Below are positions 26,262 to 34,837 of a DNA stretch of 64,000 nucleotides, one piece after another (position 1 is the stretch's first letter; the number at the start of each line of letters is the position of its first letter). The notes under the pieces are model-generated. The model was given only the letters and a program-made list of their open reading frames with translations. It was not told the origin of the DNA and did not search any database. Origin of the DNA: Rhizobium etli_C (GTDB taxonomy: Bacteria > Pseudomonadota > Alphaproteobacteria > Rhizobiales > Rhizobiaceae). A program made the position numbers and the translations under genes. The stretch lies in the NCBI RefSeq assembly GCF_014198605.1, contig NZ_JACIHU010000005.1; one strand, 5' to 3'.

Positions 26262-28126
26262 TCCGCCGCCTCCGGCATCAATCCTGCCGCCGACTGCAGC
26301 TCGATGCGGAACACCGCGCCCCCTTCGGGATGATTGGCGGCGGCCAGACTGCCGCCGAAATCCTTGACGATGTTGTAGGAGATCGAAAGTCCCAGCCCGA
26401 GCCCCTTGCCGACTCCCTTCGTCGTGAAGAACGGATCGAAGATGCGCTCGGCGATCGCCGCCGGCACACCCGGCCCATGGTCGCGCACCGTCAGCACCAC
26501 CTTGCCGGCCTCCTCGAAAGCCGAAACCTCGATGCGCCTGTCATCCAGCCCTTCCACCGCGTCGGCGGCATTGGAGATCACATTCACCAGCACCTGCTGC
26601 AGGCGCACCGAACCGGCACGCACGACCGGCGGCCGTGTCCCGAGGTCGAGCCGAAGCTCGGCGTCCGCCGCTTTCAGCCGCCATGCGACGATTTCCAGCG
26701 TATCCCGCATCGCTTCGTCAAGAGGGACCGGCCCGAGCTTCTCGTTCGGCTTGCGGGCGAAATTGCGCAGGTGCCGGCTGATCGAGGCCATCCGGTCGAT
26801 CAGCCCGCCGATGCGCCTTATATTGTCGCGCGCCTCCTCCATTCGCCCGCGGTCGATCAGCACCGTGGCGCTGTCCGTATAGGTCTTGGCGGCGGCCAGC
26901 GGCTGGTTGAACTCATGCGAAAGAGCCGCCGACATTTGTCCGAGCCCGGCAAGCTTGCCGGCCTGGATCAGATCGGCCTGGGTCTGACGTAGCTGCTGTT
27001 CGGTCAGCCGCCGCTCCGAGATCTCCTCCTCGATGCGGCTGTTGACCCGGGCAAGATCAGCGGTGCGCTCCTCTACCCGCCGCTCCAGCTCGCCGCGCGC
27101 CTCGGCCTGCATCTGCATGCGCTCGGCAAGCCGCGCCCGCCGCTGGCGAAGCACGGCGACAGCTAGCGCGGCAATGCAGAGGATGAGGAAGACGGCGACC
27201 AGTGCGGTGCGCGCCTGAGCCCGGATGGAGCTCGTTTCCATCAGCACGTTTACGGTCCAGTCCTCGGCCGGCATGTAATGCGACAGCACCAGATATTCGC
27301 TCGCACCCCGGTCGCTTGCCAGCGTCATCAGCTCGTGCTGTTCGAAGCGGTGACGCGTCACCGGCAGCGCAGTCAGCCTGGCATTGGCATAACGCCGCGA
27401 GGCTTCCGTGCGGGCGATGCGGTCGGCCGTCAGCGGCAGGATCGCCCCGTAGAGCCATTCCGGGCTGCCCGACATGAAGATGATACCCTCCGGATCGGAG
27501 ACGAAAATCTTGTACTCCCCGCCGCTCCAGGAGGATTCGATCATGTCGATATCGACCTTGAAGACGATGACGCCACGGATGTCCGCCTCGACCTTGATCG
27601 GCGCCGAGAAATAATAGCCGCGTTTCAGCGAGGTCGTGCCGAGCGCATAAAACCGCGCCTGCCGGCCTTCGATCGCCTCCTGGAAATAGGGCCGATAGTT
27701 GAAATTCTGCCCGATGAAGCTTCCCGGTCCATCATAATTGCTGGCGGCGATCGTCTCCCCGTCCGGCTTCACCACATAGATGTCGGAGGATTTCAACAGC
27801 CCGTTGATCTCTTTGAGGTAGAGGTTGGCAGCATCACGCAGCGCCATGTCGTCAGGCGCGCTGACCAGTTCCTTGATGTCGTCATGATCGGCAATCAGCG
27901 CCGGCAGCGCCTCGTAGCGGTTGAGATGGCCGCTGAGCGCCGAAACCGCGAGACGCAGCGCCGTTCCCGCCTGCGCCGAGGCCTCCTCCATATAGGCGCG
28001 AGTCGCAATCGCGCTTCCATAGGTGAAGAAGGCGAAAATGACGATCGGCACCGTGAGCAGCGCCGCTATCGCACGATATCTCGAAGACAGATCCGGCTCC
28101 TCCCTTTCTGCCTCCACTCCCAGCAA
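26258..28126 (-). CDS. Sensor histidine kinase, DctB-like
   Basis: The protein of about 622 residues has TM1 (about 18-37), a large periplasmic double-Cache-type sensor domain with DGETIAASNYDG and NYRPYFQEAIEG, TM2 (about 306-326), a coiled coil, an HisKA box SHEFNQPLAAAKTY (His404) and a HATPase domain (DHGPGVP, GKGLGLGLSISYNIVKD). This is the architecture of DctB, which senses C4-dicarboxylates. The start is uncertain: TTG 28126 and GTG 28117 are both possible, and the ribosome site is weak. Confidence 0.92.
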   Translation of the reverse strand: MLGVEAEREEPDLSSRYRAIAALLTVPIVIFAFFTYGSAIATRAYMEEASAQAGTALRLAVSALSGHLNRYEALPALIADHDDIKELVSAPDDMALRDAANLYLKEINGLLKSSDIYVVKPDGETIAASNYDGPGSFIGQNFNYRPYFQEAIEGRQARFYALGTTSLKRGYYFSAPIKVEADIRGVIVFKVDIDMIESSWSGGEYKIFVSDPEGIIFMSGSPEWLYGAILPLTADRIARTEASRRYANARLTALPVTRHRFEQHELMTLASDRGASEYLVLSHYMPAEDWTVNVLMETSSIRAQARTALVAVFLILCIAALAVAVLRQRRARLAERMQMQAEARGELERRVEERTADLARVNSRIEEEISERRLTEQQLRQTQADLIQAGKLAGLGQMSAALSHEFNQPLAAAKTYTDSATVLIDRGRMEEARDNIRRIGGLIDRMASISRHLRNFARKPNEKLGPVPLDEAMRDTLEIVAWRLKAADAELRLDLGTRPPVVRAGSVRLQQVLVNVISNAADAVEGLDDRRIEVSAFEEAGKVVLTVRDHGPGVPAAIAERIFDPFFTTKGVGKGLGLGLSISYNIVKDFGGSLAAANHPEGGAVFRIELQSAAGLMPEAAE

Positions 28127-28244
28127 GGCACGCCCCGACGGGCTCCAAGTCTAATGATACGGACGGGGATTTCCAAGGGTCTGCCGAAACTTGACACCCT
28201 GTCGGCCGAATGTCCTATTGCGGCAACGCAAGGAGACCCGCTTC

Positions 28245-28907
28245 ATGAGCGACGACCAGACGCCCGCCGACAGCAAGCTGACCAGTTCCAAGCGCCGCTG
28301 GGCGGCGGAGGGCAAATTCTTGACCGGCCGCGTCAGCCGTCCGGAAGCCGAGCGCCTGCCGCCCGGCCAGCACCTCGTCAAGAACTGGCCGGTGCTCGAT
28401 CTCGGCCAGCAGCCGGTCATCTCCACCGACAGCTGGCGGCTCGAGGTCCGTGGCCTGGTCGAAACGCCGCTCACCCTCAACTGGGCCGCCTTCCAGGCGA
28501 TCGAGCAGAGCACCAGGATCAGCGATATCCACTGCGTGACCACCTGGTCGCGCTACGAAAACAACTGGAAGGGCGTTTCGGCGCGGGATCTGCTCGATCT
28601 CGCCATGCCGAAGCCGGAAGCGGCCTACGTCCTGCTGACGAGTTATGACGGCTATACCACCAACCTGCCGCTTGCCGATTTCGCCGCCGAGGACGCGATC
28701 CTGGCGACCGCATGGGAGGGACTGCCGTTGACGCCGGATCATGGCGGCCCGATGCGCCTCGTCGTGCCGCATCTCTACTTCTGGAAAAGCGCCAAATGGC
28801 TGCGCCGGATCGAGCTGATGCCCACCGACGAGGCCGGGTTCTGGGAAAAGAACGGCTACCACATGTATGGCGATCCGTGGCGCGAGCAACGCTATTCCGA
28901 CGACTGA
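28245..28907 (+). CDS. Molybdopterin-dependent sulfite oxidase/YedY-like oxidoreductase
   Basis: The 220-residue protein is a stand-alone oxidoreductase molybdopterin-binding domain. Key parts are WRLEVRGLVETPLTL, the Cys-bearing ISDIHCVTTWSRYENNWKG (Cys is the Mo ligand in this fold), and a C-terminal GGPMRLVVPHLYFWKSAKW segment. It has no signal peptide and no dimerisation domain, so it is a cytoplasmic short form whose substrate is unknown. AAGGAGA lies before the ATG. Its last 16 bases overlap the end of the convergent gene on the minus strand. Confidence 0.88.
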   Translation: MSDDQTPADSKLTSSKRRWAAEGKFLTGRVSRPEAERLPPGQHLVKNWPVLDLGQQPVISTDSWRLEVRGLVETPLTLNWAAFQAIEQSTRISDIHCVTTWSRYENNWKGVSARDLLDLAMPKPEAAYVLLTSYDGYTTNLPLADFAAEDAILATAWEGLPLTPDHGGPMRLVVPHLYFWKSAKWLRRIELMPTDEAGFWEKNGYHMYGDPWREQRYSDD

Positions 28908-29518
28908 AGCTTCGGCCGCAAGACGGCTCTAAGCGCAAGGACAGCAAGACCGAACAGGGCAGCCAGTCCCGTCAGCGATGCCATGCTGGCAGGATGAAGC
29001 GGCACCCTGCTCCAATTCGGCTTGACGATGTCGGCGGTATTGAAAGCCTCGCCGCTGAACTGGCAGGTGATGAACGCAAGCCCGCGCCGCGCCATGTCGA
29101 TGTCGATGGCTGAGATGATTTCGCCCGCCGCAGTCGCCTCCCGCGGCATCTCCCGCATCGACAGCAGCACGGCTTTCGTCGCCGCGAGATAGGCATGGGC
29201 GCATTCGTTGAAAGGGCTTTCCTCGTCCGTAATGCTGCCCGGCATTCGGCCCCAGACGCAATAGGAATACTGGATTTCGGCATAGTTCAGAACGCGGCGG
29301 AACGGTTCGTTCGTATCGACCGACCGCGACGCCAGCGCAATAATCCCGCTGCGGTAATCGGCAATGACCGCCATCTCGCCGTGGGAAATGGCCGGGATAT
29401 CGAGGCCGGCATGGCCGCCGCCGGTGCGGCGCTCATGGGCTAACGTGTTTCCCGCAAGCAATGGGAACAGGCTTGCGATCAGAGCGAGAGCCGCAAGCCT
29501 GCCGATGCGCCGGATCAC
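28892..29518 (-). CDS. Unidentified exported membrane-anchored protein in the cobalt operon
   Basis: I do not recognise a family. The start is GTG 29518, overlapping the cbtA stop (GTGA). A signal peptide (about residues 5-26, LAALALIASLFPLLAGNTLA) leads into a soluble extracytoplasmic part with scattered His and Cys (HERRTGGGHAG, YSYCVWGRM, NECAHAY, ITCQFSG), and a C-terminal helix (ASLTGLAALFGLAVLALRAV) with a basic tail anchors it. It has about 208 residues. As the third gene behind a cobalamin riboswitch it probably helps cobalt uptake or assembly of CbtAB. Confidence 0.75.
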   Translation of the reverse strand: MIRRIGRLAALALIASLFPLLAGNTLAHERRTGGGHAGLDIPAISHGEMAVIADYRSGIIALASRSVDTNEPFRRVLNYAEIQYSYCVWGRMPGSITDEESPFNECAHAYLAATKAVLLSMREMPREATAAGEIISAIDIDMARRGLAFITCQFSGEAFNTADIVKPNWSRVPLHPASMASLTGLAALFGLAVLALRAVLRPKLQSSE

Positions 29519-30249
29519 CGGAAGGCGGGCCGCAGCTTGCCCTTGAAGGCAAGCCGTCTTTCCGCCAGCGCTCCGAAGGCAAGGCCGAGCGTAGCCCAGA
29601 GAATCGCGTGCATGCCGAGCGAGGTCGTGCGGAACCGCCAGAGCACCATCGCCGAGAAATTCTCCGGCACTTCGTTGATCGGGGGCAGCAGGTAAAGCAC
29701 GACGCCGATAAAGACGAGATAGGCGAGAGCGGCGACGATCGCGCCGTTCCAAAGCCCGAAACGCTCGGAAAGGCGGCGCGACAGCGCCACGGCGGCAATC
29801 AGCGCCCCGACCGAAACTACGATCATCAGGAAGAACAGCTCGGTCCTGACGCCGATCGTGTCGGGATTGCCGACCGCCGGCGGATTGGCCGGATATTTGA
29901 TGCCGGGGACGAGAACGATGGCCACGAAGGCGGCAATGGCGATGGCGGCCGAGGTGCCACGCGCCGAAAGAGCGCTGAAGCGGCCATGCACGAAAGCAAA
30001 AGCGAGGGCAAAAAGCCCGCCGACGGCAACGCTGTAGGCCATAACGCCGGTGAAGAGGCCGAGACCGGCCTGCGTGGCGCGGCTGACGACTTCAGGTTCG
30101 GCCGCTTGCCCGGCCGCCTGCGCGCTCGCCTCTTCGAAAGCGATCGCCGCATCGACCAGCGGTTCGCCGAAGATATGGGCGAAAGCGAAAACGAGAATGC
30201 CAGCAATCACGCCCGCGAACATGCCGCGAAGCAAAAGGTTTCCAACCAT
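29515..30249 (-). CDS. cbtA: Cobalt transporter subunit CbtA
   Basis: The 244-residue membrane protein has about six helices, beginning with MVGNLLLRGMFAGVIAGILV, the usual CbtA start, and a conserved middle FFLMIVVSVGALIAAVAL. GGGAG precedes the ATG at 30249. CbtA/CbtB are predicted cobalt transporters found under B12 riboswitches in proteobacteria. It lies 13 bases after cbtB. The role is established by comparative genomics rather than biochemistry. Confidence 0.92.
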   Translation of the reverse strand: MVGNLLLRGMFAGVIAGILVFAFAHIFGEPLVDAAIAFEEASAQAAGQAAEPEVVSRATQAGLGLFTGVMAYSVAVGGLFALAFAFVHGRFSALSARGTSAAIAIAAFVAIVLVPGIKYPANPPAVGNPDTIGVRTELFFLMIVVSVGALIAAVALSRRLSERFGLWNGAIVAALAYLVFIGVVLYLLPPINEVPENFSAMVLWRFRTTSLGMHAILWATLGLAFGALAERRLAFKGKLRPAFR

Positions 30250-30262
30250 GTCGGGAACTCCC

Positions 30263-30472
30263 TTAGTGGCAGGGAAAGCCGAGGAGATGACGGCCGTCAT
30301 GCACGAATTCATGCACATACATGCCCTTGAACAGCGCCACGGCGCCTTCCTCGGTGCCGACGAAATAGATGGCGATGAGCATCAGCAGGCCGCCGAAGAT
30401 CGCCCAGGGAAGAATTTCGCCGACGGGGATCGGCGCCGGTGCCGCGACGGGCGTGAAAGTGGTGTCAGACAT
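30263..30472 (-). CDS. cbtB: Cobalt transporter subunit CbtB
   Basis: The 69-residue protein has one membrane helix (about 18-40) and a His-rich C terminus, HEFVHDGRHLLGFPCH, which is the proposed metal-binding site of CbtB. A strong GGAGGA site lies six bases before the ATG and directly after a cobalamin riboswitch, so expression should fall when B12 is plentiful. It is the first gene of the operon with cbtA and the exported protein. Confidence 0.93.
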   Translation of the reverse strand: MSDTTFTPVAAPAPIPVGEILPWAIFGGLLMLIAIYFVGTEEGAVALFKGMYVHEFVHDGRHLLGFPCH

Positions 30473-30494
30473 GTATTCCTCCGGAATGACGCGT

Positions 30495-30640
30495 TCAGTC
30501 GAAAGAGTGCTTGTGCGGTAGGGTCTGACTTCCAGCGCGAAAAGCTTTCGACACGCTGGTCACAGTGGCGCGACCGCGCCGGATTTCCACCGGCTTCCAA
30601 ACCCGCAACAGCCCGGTTATAGCTGCACGCTGAAGAGACT
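30495..30640 (-). promoter_or_regulatory. Cobalamin riboswitch
   Basis: The minus strand carries the conserved cobalamin riboswitch pieces in order: GGAAGCCGGTGGAAATCC, then the B12 box GCCACTG (complement of 30563-30569) followed by TGACC, and GGAAGTCAGACCC. The region between the core and the cbtB ribosome site can form further stems that would hide the GGAGGA. It controls cbtB-cbtA and the third gene. Edges are approximate. Confidence 0.92.
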
Positions 30641-30729
30641 GTCAACGAAACTTCGCAAGCCGGCAAAGCGTCCTTTGGCGCCAGAACAGACGCGCGGCGC
30701 TGCAGTCGTATCGAGAGGTCAGAACGATC

Positions 30730-31284
30730 GTGAATACGCGCCTCACCTGGATCTGCCACGGCGCGACGGCGGCGAGCCGCAGGGCTCTTTTCTCGCTCGA
30801 CGAACCGCTTGAGGCCAAGGCGGAAGAGGAAGCCGGCAAGATCGCCGCCCTGCCCCGCGCGGATCGTATCGTCACGAGCCCCGCCTTGCGCGCCCGCCAG
30901 ACCGCCGAGGCGCTACGCCTCGAAGCCCTGGCAGATCCGGCGCTTCGTGATTGCGACCACGGCCGCTGGGCCGGCAGGCCGATCGCGGCGGTCGAGGCGG
31001 AAGAACCGGAAAGCCTCATGGCCTGGATGACCGAGCCGGCGGCAGCACCGCACGGCGGCGAGAGTCTTGTTGATCTGCGAAAGCGCGTCGCCGGCTGGAT
31101 GGACACGCAATCGACCCTCGGCGGCCACGTCATCGCCGTCAGCCATGCGGCTGTCATCCGGGCGGCGGTCGCGCATGTGCTTCAGGCGCCGCCCTCCTCC
31201 TTCTGGCTGAGCGACGTCGAGCCGCTCGCCATCCTTCGCATGACCAGCAACGGCAGGCGCTGGTCTCTGCGCTTCCAGCATTAG
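30730..31284 (+). CDS. Histidine phosphatase family protein with altered RHG motif
   Basis: The 184-residue protein has the phosphoglycerate mutase/CobC-like layout: N-terminal strand TRLTWICHGATAASRR, DRIVTSPALRARQTAEAL, DHGRWAGR, HGGESLVDLRKRV and VSHAAVIRAAV. The catalytic RHG is CHG here, so the phosphate-binding Arg is missing while the nucleophilic His and the second His remain. It is divergent from the B12-riboswitch operon and may be linked to cobamide metabolism (alpha-ribazole phosphatase type), but the change leaves activity doubtful. Confidence 0.85.
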   Translation: MNTRLTWICHGATAASRRALFSLDEPLEAKAEEEAGKIAALPRADRIVTSPALRARQTAEALRLEALADPALRDCDHGRWAGRPIAAVEAEEPESLMAWMTEPAAAPHGGESLVDLRKRVAGWMDTQSTLGGHVIAVSHAAVIRAAVAHVLQAPPSSFWLSDVEPLAILRMTSNGRRWSLRFQH

Positions 31285-31337
31285 AGGCTCCTGATCTTAT
31301 CCAGCCTTACACAAGCAAATTGCGTCATCCCTGTTGA

Positions 31338-31352
31338 ACCCCGTTTTGCGGG
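31338..31352 (+). terminator. Small hairpin after the phosphatase gene
   Basis: CCCCG-TTTTG-CGGGG lies 54 bases after the phosphatase stop and 32 bases before the next small gene. No long T run follows. It may end the phosphatase transcript or shape the leader of the small gene. Confidence 0.35.
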
Positions 31353-31383
31353 GACTACTTCCTTGTCCCAAGGAGATGGAAGA

Positions 31384-31500
31384 ATGACATATGATTGGAA
31401 TGGGGAACGGACGCGGCGCCTGCGTTTCATGCGACTCGCCACGTTCGCTCTTCTGGCCGGTCTCATCGTCAGCGTTCCGCTGCTGATCGTCACCGCCTGA
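31384..31500 (+). CDS. Small single-helix membrane protein (38 residues)
   Basis: ATG at 31384 follows AAGGAG with an eight-base gap. The product starts MTYDWNGERTRRLRFMRLA and ends with one membrane helix, ALLAGLIVSVPLLIVTA. The basic stretch before the helix predicts the N terminus inside. A terminator follows 12 bases after the stop, so this looks like a complete one-gene unit. I do not know a family; the ribosome site, helix and terminator together make it credible. Confidence 0.65.
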   Translation: MTYDWNGERTRRLRFMRLATFALLAGLIVSVPLLIVTA

Positions 31501-31512
31501 AGCACGAGAAAG

Positions 31513-31550
31513 GGCGAGCATGCGACAGCACGCTCGCCTTCGTTCTTCTT
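31513..31550 (+). terminator. Terminator of the 38-residue gene
   Basis: GGCGAGC (31513-31519) pairs with GCTCGCC (31532-31538), with a possible inner TGC/GCA extension, and is followed by a T-rich stretch TTCGTTCTTCTT. Confidence 0.7.
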
Positions 31551-31768
31551 CCTGATCGTTGCAGTGCCAACCACCTCCAGCAATTATTCTCCCTCTGGTC
31601 GAAATCTGTAAAACAGCCGCGATGCCAATTCTGGTTGCATCGCAAGCGTCATCCAGGCTCCCGACGGCGCAGCAGCGCACTCCTCCCTCTGATAATTCGC
31701 CTTCTGGTTTCAACGAACATTTTAGACTTTTGTGATATCTCGACGCGGGTGGAGATGGAGAAGGCATA

Positions 31769-33340
31769 ATGCCTGTGTTTTTCCAGAGCAGAGCCGGAAG
31801 GCAATGCATGTCGATCGTCGGTTTGGGGATAACCCTCTGGCTCCTCGGGACGCTGCTCCGGTTCGATGACAGCCTCGCTTCATTCATGACCGATTTCGGC
31901 GCTTACGGTGCCGACAAGCTCGTTCTCGGGCTCGGCATCGCCGGCGCCATGAGCTTCGTCTATTCGGTGCTGCGCATTGCCGATCTGCGCAAGGAAATGG
32001 AATTGCGCGTCGCCGCTCAGGCGAAGGCCGATTGGACGGCAACTCATGATCATCTGACCAAGCTGCCGAACCGCTACGCCTTCGAGCGCAAGGCTCTCGC
32101 ACGGCCGATCAAGAACGACGAGGCCGAAATCGAGGAATGGGACGACAACGTCACCATCTTTTCCGTCGATCTCGACGGCTTCAAGAAAGTCAACGATCTC
32201 GTCGGCCACAAGGGCGGCGACGTATTGTTGATCGAAGTGGCCAGGCGTATCTGCGCGCTCGGCAATGCCGATTGCGTCTACCGCTTCGGCGGCGACGAAT
32301 TCATCATCGTCGCCTTTGCCCTGACGGCGCAGCGGGAGGAGCGTTTCGCCAAGCTGCTGATCCAGGCCGTGACCCGGCCGATCCATATCGATGGCTTTGC
32401 CGTCGAAGTCGGCGCCAGCGTCGGCTACGATCGCTGGGCTGAGGGAGCCGAACCGCTGGAAGATGCCGCCCATCGCGCCGACCTCGCCATGTACGAGGCC
32501 AAATCACGCGGCCCCAACCATTTTCTCGTCTTCGAAACCTCGATGCAGGACAAGGTAACCGAGCGCGCCGCCTTGGAAACCAGGCTGCGCGCCGCCATCG
32601 CCAATAAGGACATCAAGCCCTACTATCAGCCGCTGATCGACCTGAAGACCGGCCAGCTCTGCGGTTTCGAAGCGCTCGCGCGCTGGACGGGCGAGGATGG
32701 CATCCGCATTCCGCCGCCGGTCTTTATCGACATTGCCGAGGAAACCGGCATGATTACCGCCTTGTTCGAGGATCTCCTCGCCCAGGCCTGCAGCGACGCG
32801 CTCACCTGGCCGGCGCATGTCATGTTGTCCTTCAACGTCTCGCCGGTGCAGATGGAAGACAAGCTCTTGACATCCCGCATCCTCAAGGTGCTGTCGGCAA
32901 CCCGGCTGCCGCCGCAACGCCTGGAAGTGGAGATCACCGAGAACGCGCTGATTCAGGATCCCGCTATCGCCGCCGTCATTCTCGAAGAATTGCATGCTGC
33001 CGGCATCCAGATCGCTCTCGATGATTTCGGCACAGGCTATTCGAGCCTCGCCCAGCTCGCCCGCTACCGCTTCGACAAGATCAAGATCGACAAAAGCTTC
33101 ATCGCCACCTATCGCGACGACGAACGCCAGGAAAAGATCGTCCGCGCCATGCTTGGCCTCGGCAGAAGCCTCAATATCAAGACGACCGCGGAAGGCGTCG
33201 AAGAGCATGGCCAGCTCGCCTTCCTGCTGCAGCTCGGCTGCGACATCGGCCAGGGCTATCTTTTCGGCAAGGCGATGCCCGCCGCCGAGGCGGGCATCTT
33301 CATCAGCGATCGCAATGCCAGCCTGGCCTCAACGGCCTGA
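31769..33340 (+). CDS. Cyclic-di-GMP turnover protein, GGDEF-EAL with two membrane helices
   Basis: The 523-residue protein has helices at about 14-31 and 50-68, a GGDEF domain (about 88-255, RFGGDEF with GGDEF at 174-178) and an EAL domain (about 265-515, EAL at 301-303). The EAL side keeps NVSPVQ, EITENAL, DDFGTGYSSL and the KIDKSF lysine, so a phosphodiesterase should be active. No RxxD inhibitory site precedes GGDEF. No sensory domain is present between the helices, which span only a short loop. It is a lone gene between a tiny membrane protein and ackA. Confidence 0.94.
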   Translation: MPVFFQSRAGRQCMSIVGLGITLWLLGTLLRFDDSLASFMTDFGAYGADKLVLGLGIAGAMSFVYSVLRIADLRKEMELRVAAQAKADWTATHDHLTKLPNRYAFERKALARPIKNDEAEIEEWDDNVTIFSVDLDGFKKVNDLVGHKGGDVLLIEVARRICALGNADCVYRFGGDEFIIVAFALTAQREERFAKLLIQAVTRPIHIDGFAVEVGASVGYDRWAEGAEPLEDAAHRADLAMYEAKSRGPNHFLVFETSMQDKVTERAALETRLRAAIANKDIKPYYQPLIDLKTGQLCGFEALARWTGEDGIRIPPPVFIDIAEETGMITALFEDLLAQACSDALTWPAHVMLSFNVSPVQMEDKLLTSRILKVLSATRLPPQRLEVEITENALIQDPAIAAVILEELHAAGIQIALDDFGTGYSSLAQLARYRFDKIKIDKSFIATYRDDERQEKIVRAMLGLGRSLNIKTTAEGVEEHGQLAFLLQLGCDIGQGYLFGKAMPAAEAGIFISDRNASLASTA

Positions 33341-33587
33341 CGCTATGCCTTAAAAGACTTGGGCCGCAGTACCAGGACGAGCCCGAACAGCGGCAAGAAC
33401 CACCTGCCGGCCGAATTCGAGCTGTGGCGCGGGTGGGAAGATGAAGACGCCGCGTCACAATCGCACTCGAAGAAGATGATAGGCTGCACCGGGGCAAAAT
33501 AACCGACGGACGAATGGATGCCTTTCCGCCTGCTGTGCCGGCGCTAAATTCGACCCATCATCACGACCGCACGGAGTCTGCAAAGAC

Positions 33588-34766
33588 ATGCCCTCGAACG
33601 ACCTGCTTCTGACCTTCAATGCCGGCTCCTCGACGGTCAAGATCGGCATCTTTGCCATGGAAGGCGCCAAGGCGCGGCGCATCGGCAAGGGCGTGATCGA
33701 TTTCCGCGCCGAACCGCTTTCACTCGGACTGAGCCGGGGGCCGCAGACATTCGACATGCCGTTGAAGGCCGAGGTGACGGAAGACCTGCACGATGTCATC
33801 GATGAGACCTTCGCGCGTCTCGCCGATCATTTCGACATGGCCGCCAGCCGCGCTGCCGGCCACCGCGTCGTCCATGGCGGCGACCGCTTCACGAAAGCGA
33901 TCGCCCTCGACGCCGCGGCGATCGGCGCCATCGATGCACTGACGCCGCTTGCGCCCCTGCATCAGCCGCAGGCGCTGCGTTTCATCCGCGCGCTGGCGCA
34001 TCTGAAGCCGCATCTTATCCAGACGGCCTCCTTCGACACCGCCTTCCATGTCACGCAGGACGATCTCGTTCGCCGTCTCGCCATACCGCGCTCGCTGCAT
34101 GACGAGGGCATCAAGCGTTACGGCTTCCACGGGCTTTCCTATAAGTTCATCGCCGGTGAACTTACCCGCAAGGCGCCGCAGGCCGCCAAGGCTGTGGTCG
34201 CCCATCTCGGCAGCGGCGCCAGCCTCTGTGCGGTTGAAGGGGGCATCAGCCGCGATTGCAGCATGGGCTTTTCGACCCTCGACGGCATCCCGATGGCGAC
34301 GCGCCCAGGCTGGCTCGATCCCGGCATCATCCTGTATCTGGCCGGAGAGCGAAAGCAATCCCTGGGAGAAATCGAGGATCTGCTTTATCGCCGCTCGGGC
34401 CTGCTGGGCGTTTCCGGCATCAGCGCCGATACCCGCGATCTGTTGAAGGACGGCCGGCCGGAGGCGCGCCAGGCGATCGAACTCTTGACGCTGCGCATTG
34501 CCGGCGAGATCGGCCGCATGGCGGCAACGCTCGGCGGCCTCGATGCCGTCGTCTTCACTGCCGGCATCGGCGAAAATCAGCCGGAGATCCGCGCCGGCGT
34601 GGCGAAACGCCTCGCTTGGCTCGGCCTTTCCATCGACGCAAAGGCCAATGCCGCCAATGACTTCACGATCAGCACCGGGCAAAGCCGCATGACCGCCCAT
34701 GTCATTGCCACGGACGAGGAACAGGTGATCGCCGACGAGGCGCTGTCCCTGCTTGTCGCCCGCTGA
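33588..34766 (+). CDS. ackA: Acetate kinase
   Basis: The 392-residue enzyme transfers phosphate between acetyl phosphate and ADP, giving acetate and ATP. Family motifs are LTFNAGSSTVKIGIF, HRVVHGGDRF, RYGFHGLSYKF, AHLGSGASLCAV and FTAGIGENQPEIR. It lies 71 bases before the phosphoketolase gene, so the pair turns xylulose- or fructose-phosphate into acetyl phosphate and then acetate with ATP gain. It has the standard length and no lesions. Confidence 0.94.
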   Translation: MPSNDLLLTFNAGSSTVKIGIFAMEGAKARRIGKGVIDFRAEPLSLGLSRGPQTFDMPLKAEVTEDLHDVIDETFARLADHFDMAASRAAGHRVVHGGDRFTKAIALDAAAIGAIDALTPLAPLHQPQALRFIRALAHLKPHLIQTASFDTAFHVTQDDLVRRLAIPRSLHDEGIKRYGFHGLSYKFIAGELTRKAPQAAKAVVAHLGSGASLCAVEGGISRDCSMGFSTLDGIPMATRPGWLDPGIILYLAGERKQSLGEIEDLLYRRSGLLGVSGISADTRDLLKDGRPEARQAIELLTLRIAGEIGRMAATLGGLDAVVFTAGIGENQPEIRAGVAKRLAWLGLSIDAKANAANDFTISTGQSRMTAHVIATDEEQVIADEALSLLVAR

Positions 34767-34837
34767 TCCAGATCAATGGCGCGCCGGCGCTAGCGGCTAG
34801 AATTGACGTTGAACGCGTTTTCGAACGGGAGAAGTCC

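Noticed and set aside
33343..33522. Minus-strand frame ending in a hydrophobic stretch and basic tail (LPLFGLVLVLRPKSFKA)
   Set aside because: It looks like a C-terminal sorting signal, but there is no start codon with a ribosome site, an in-frame stop lies just upstream, and the region is the promoter gap of ackA.
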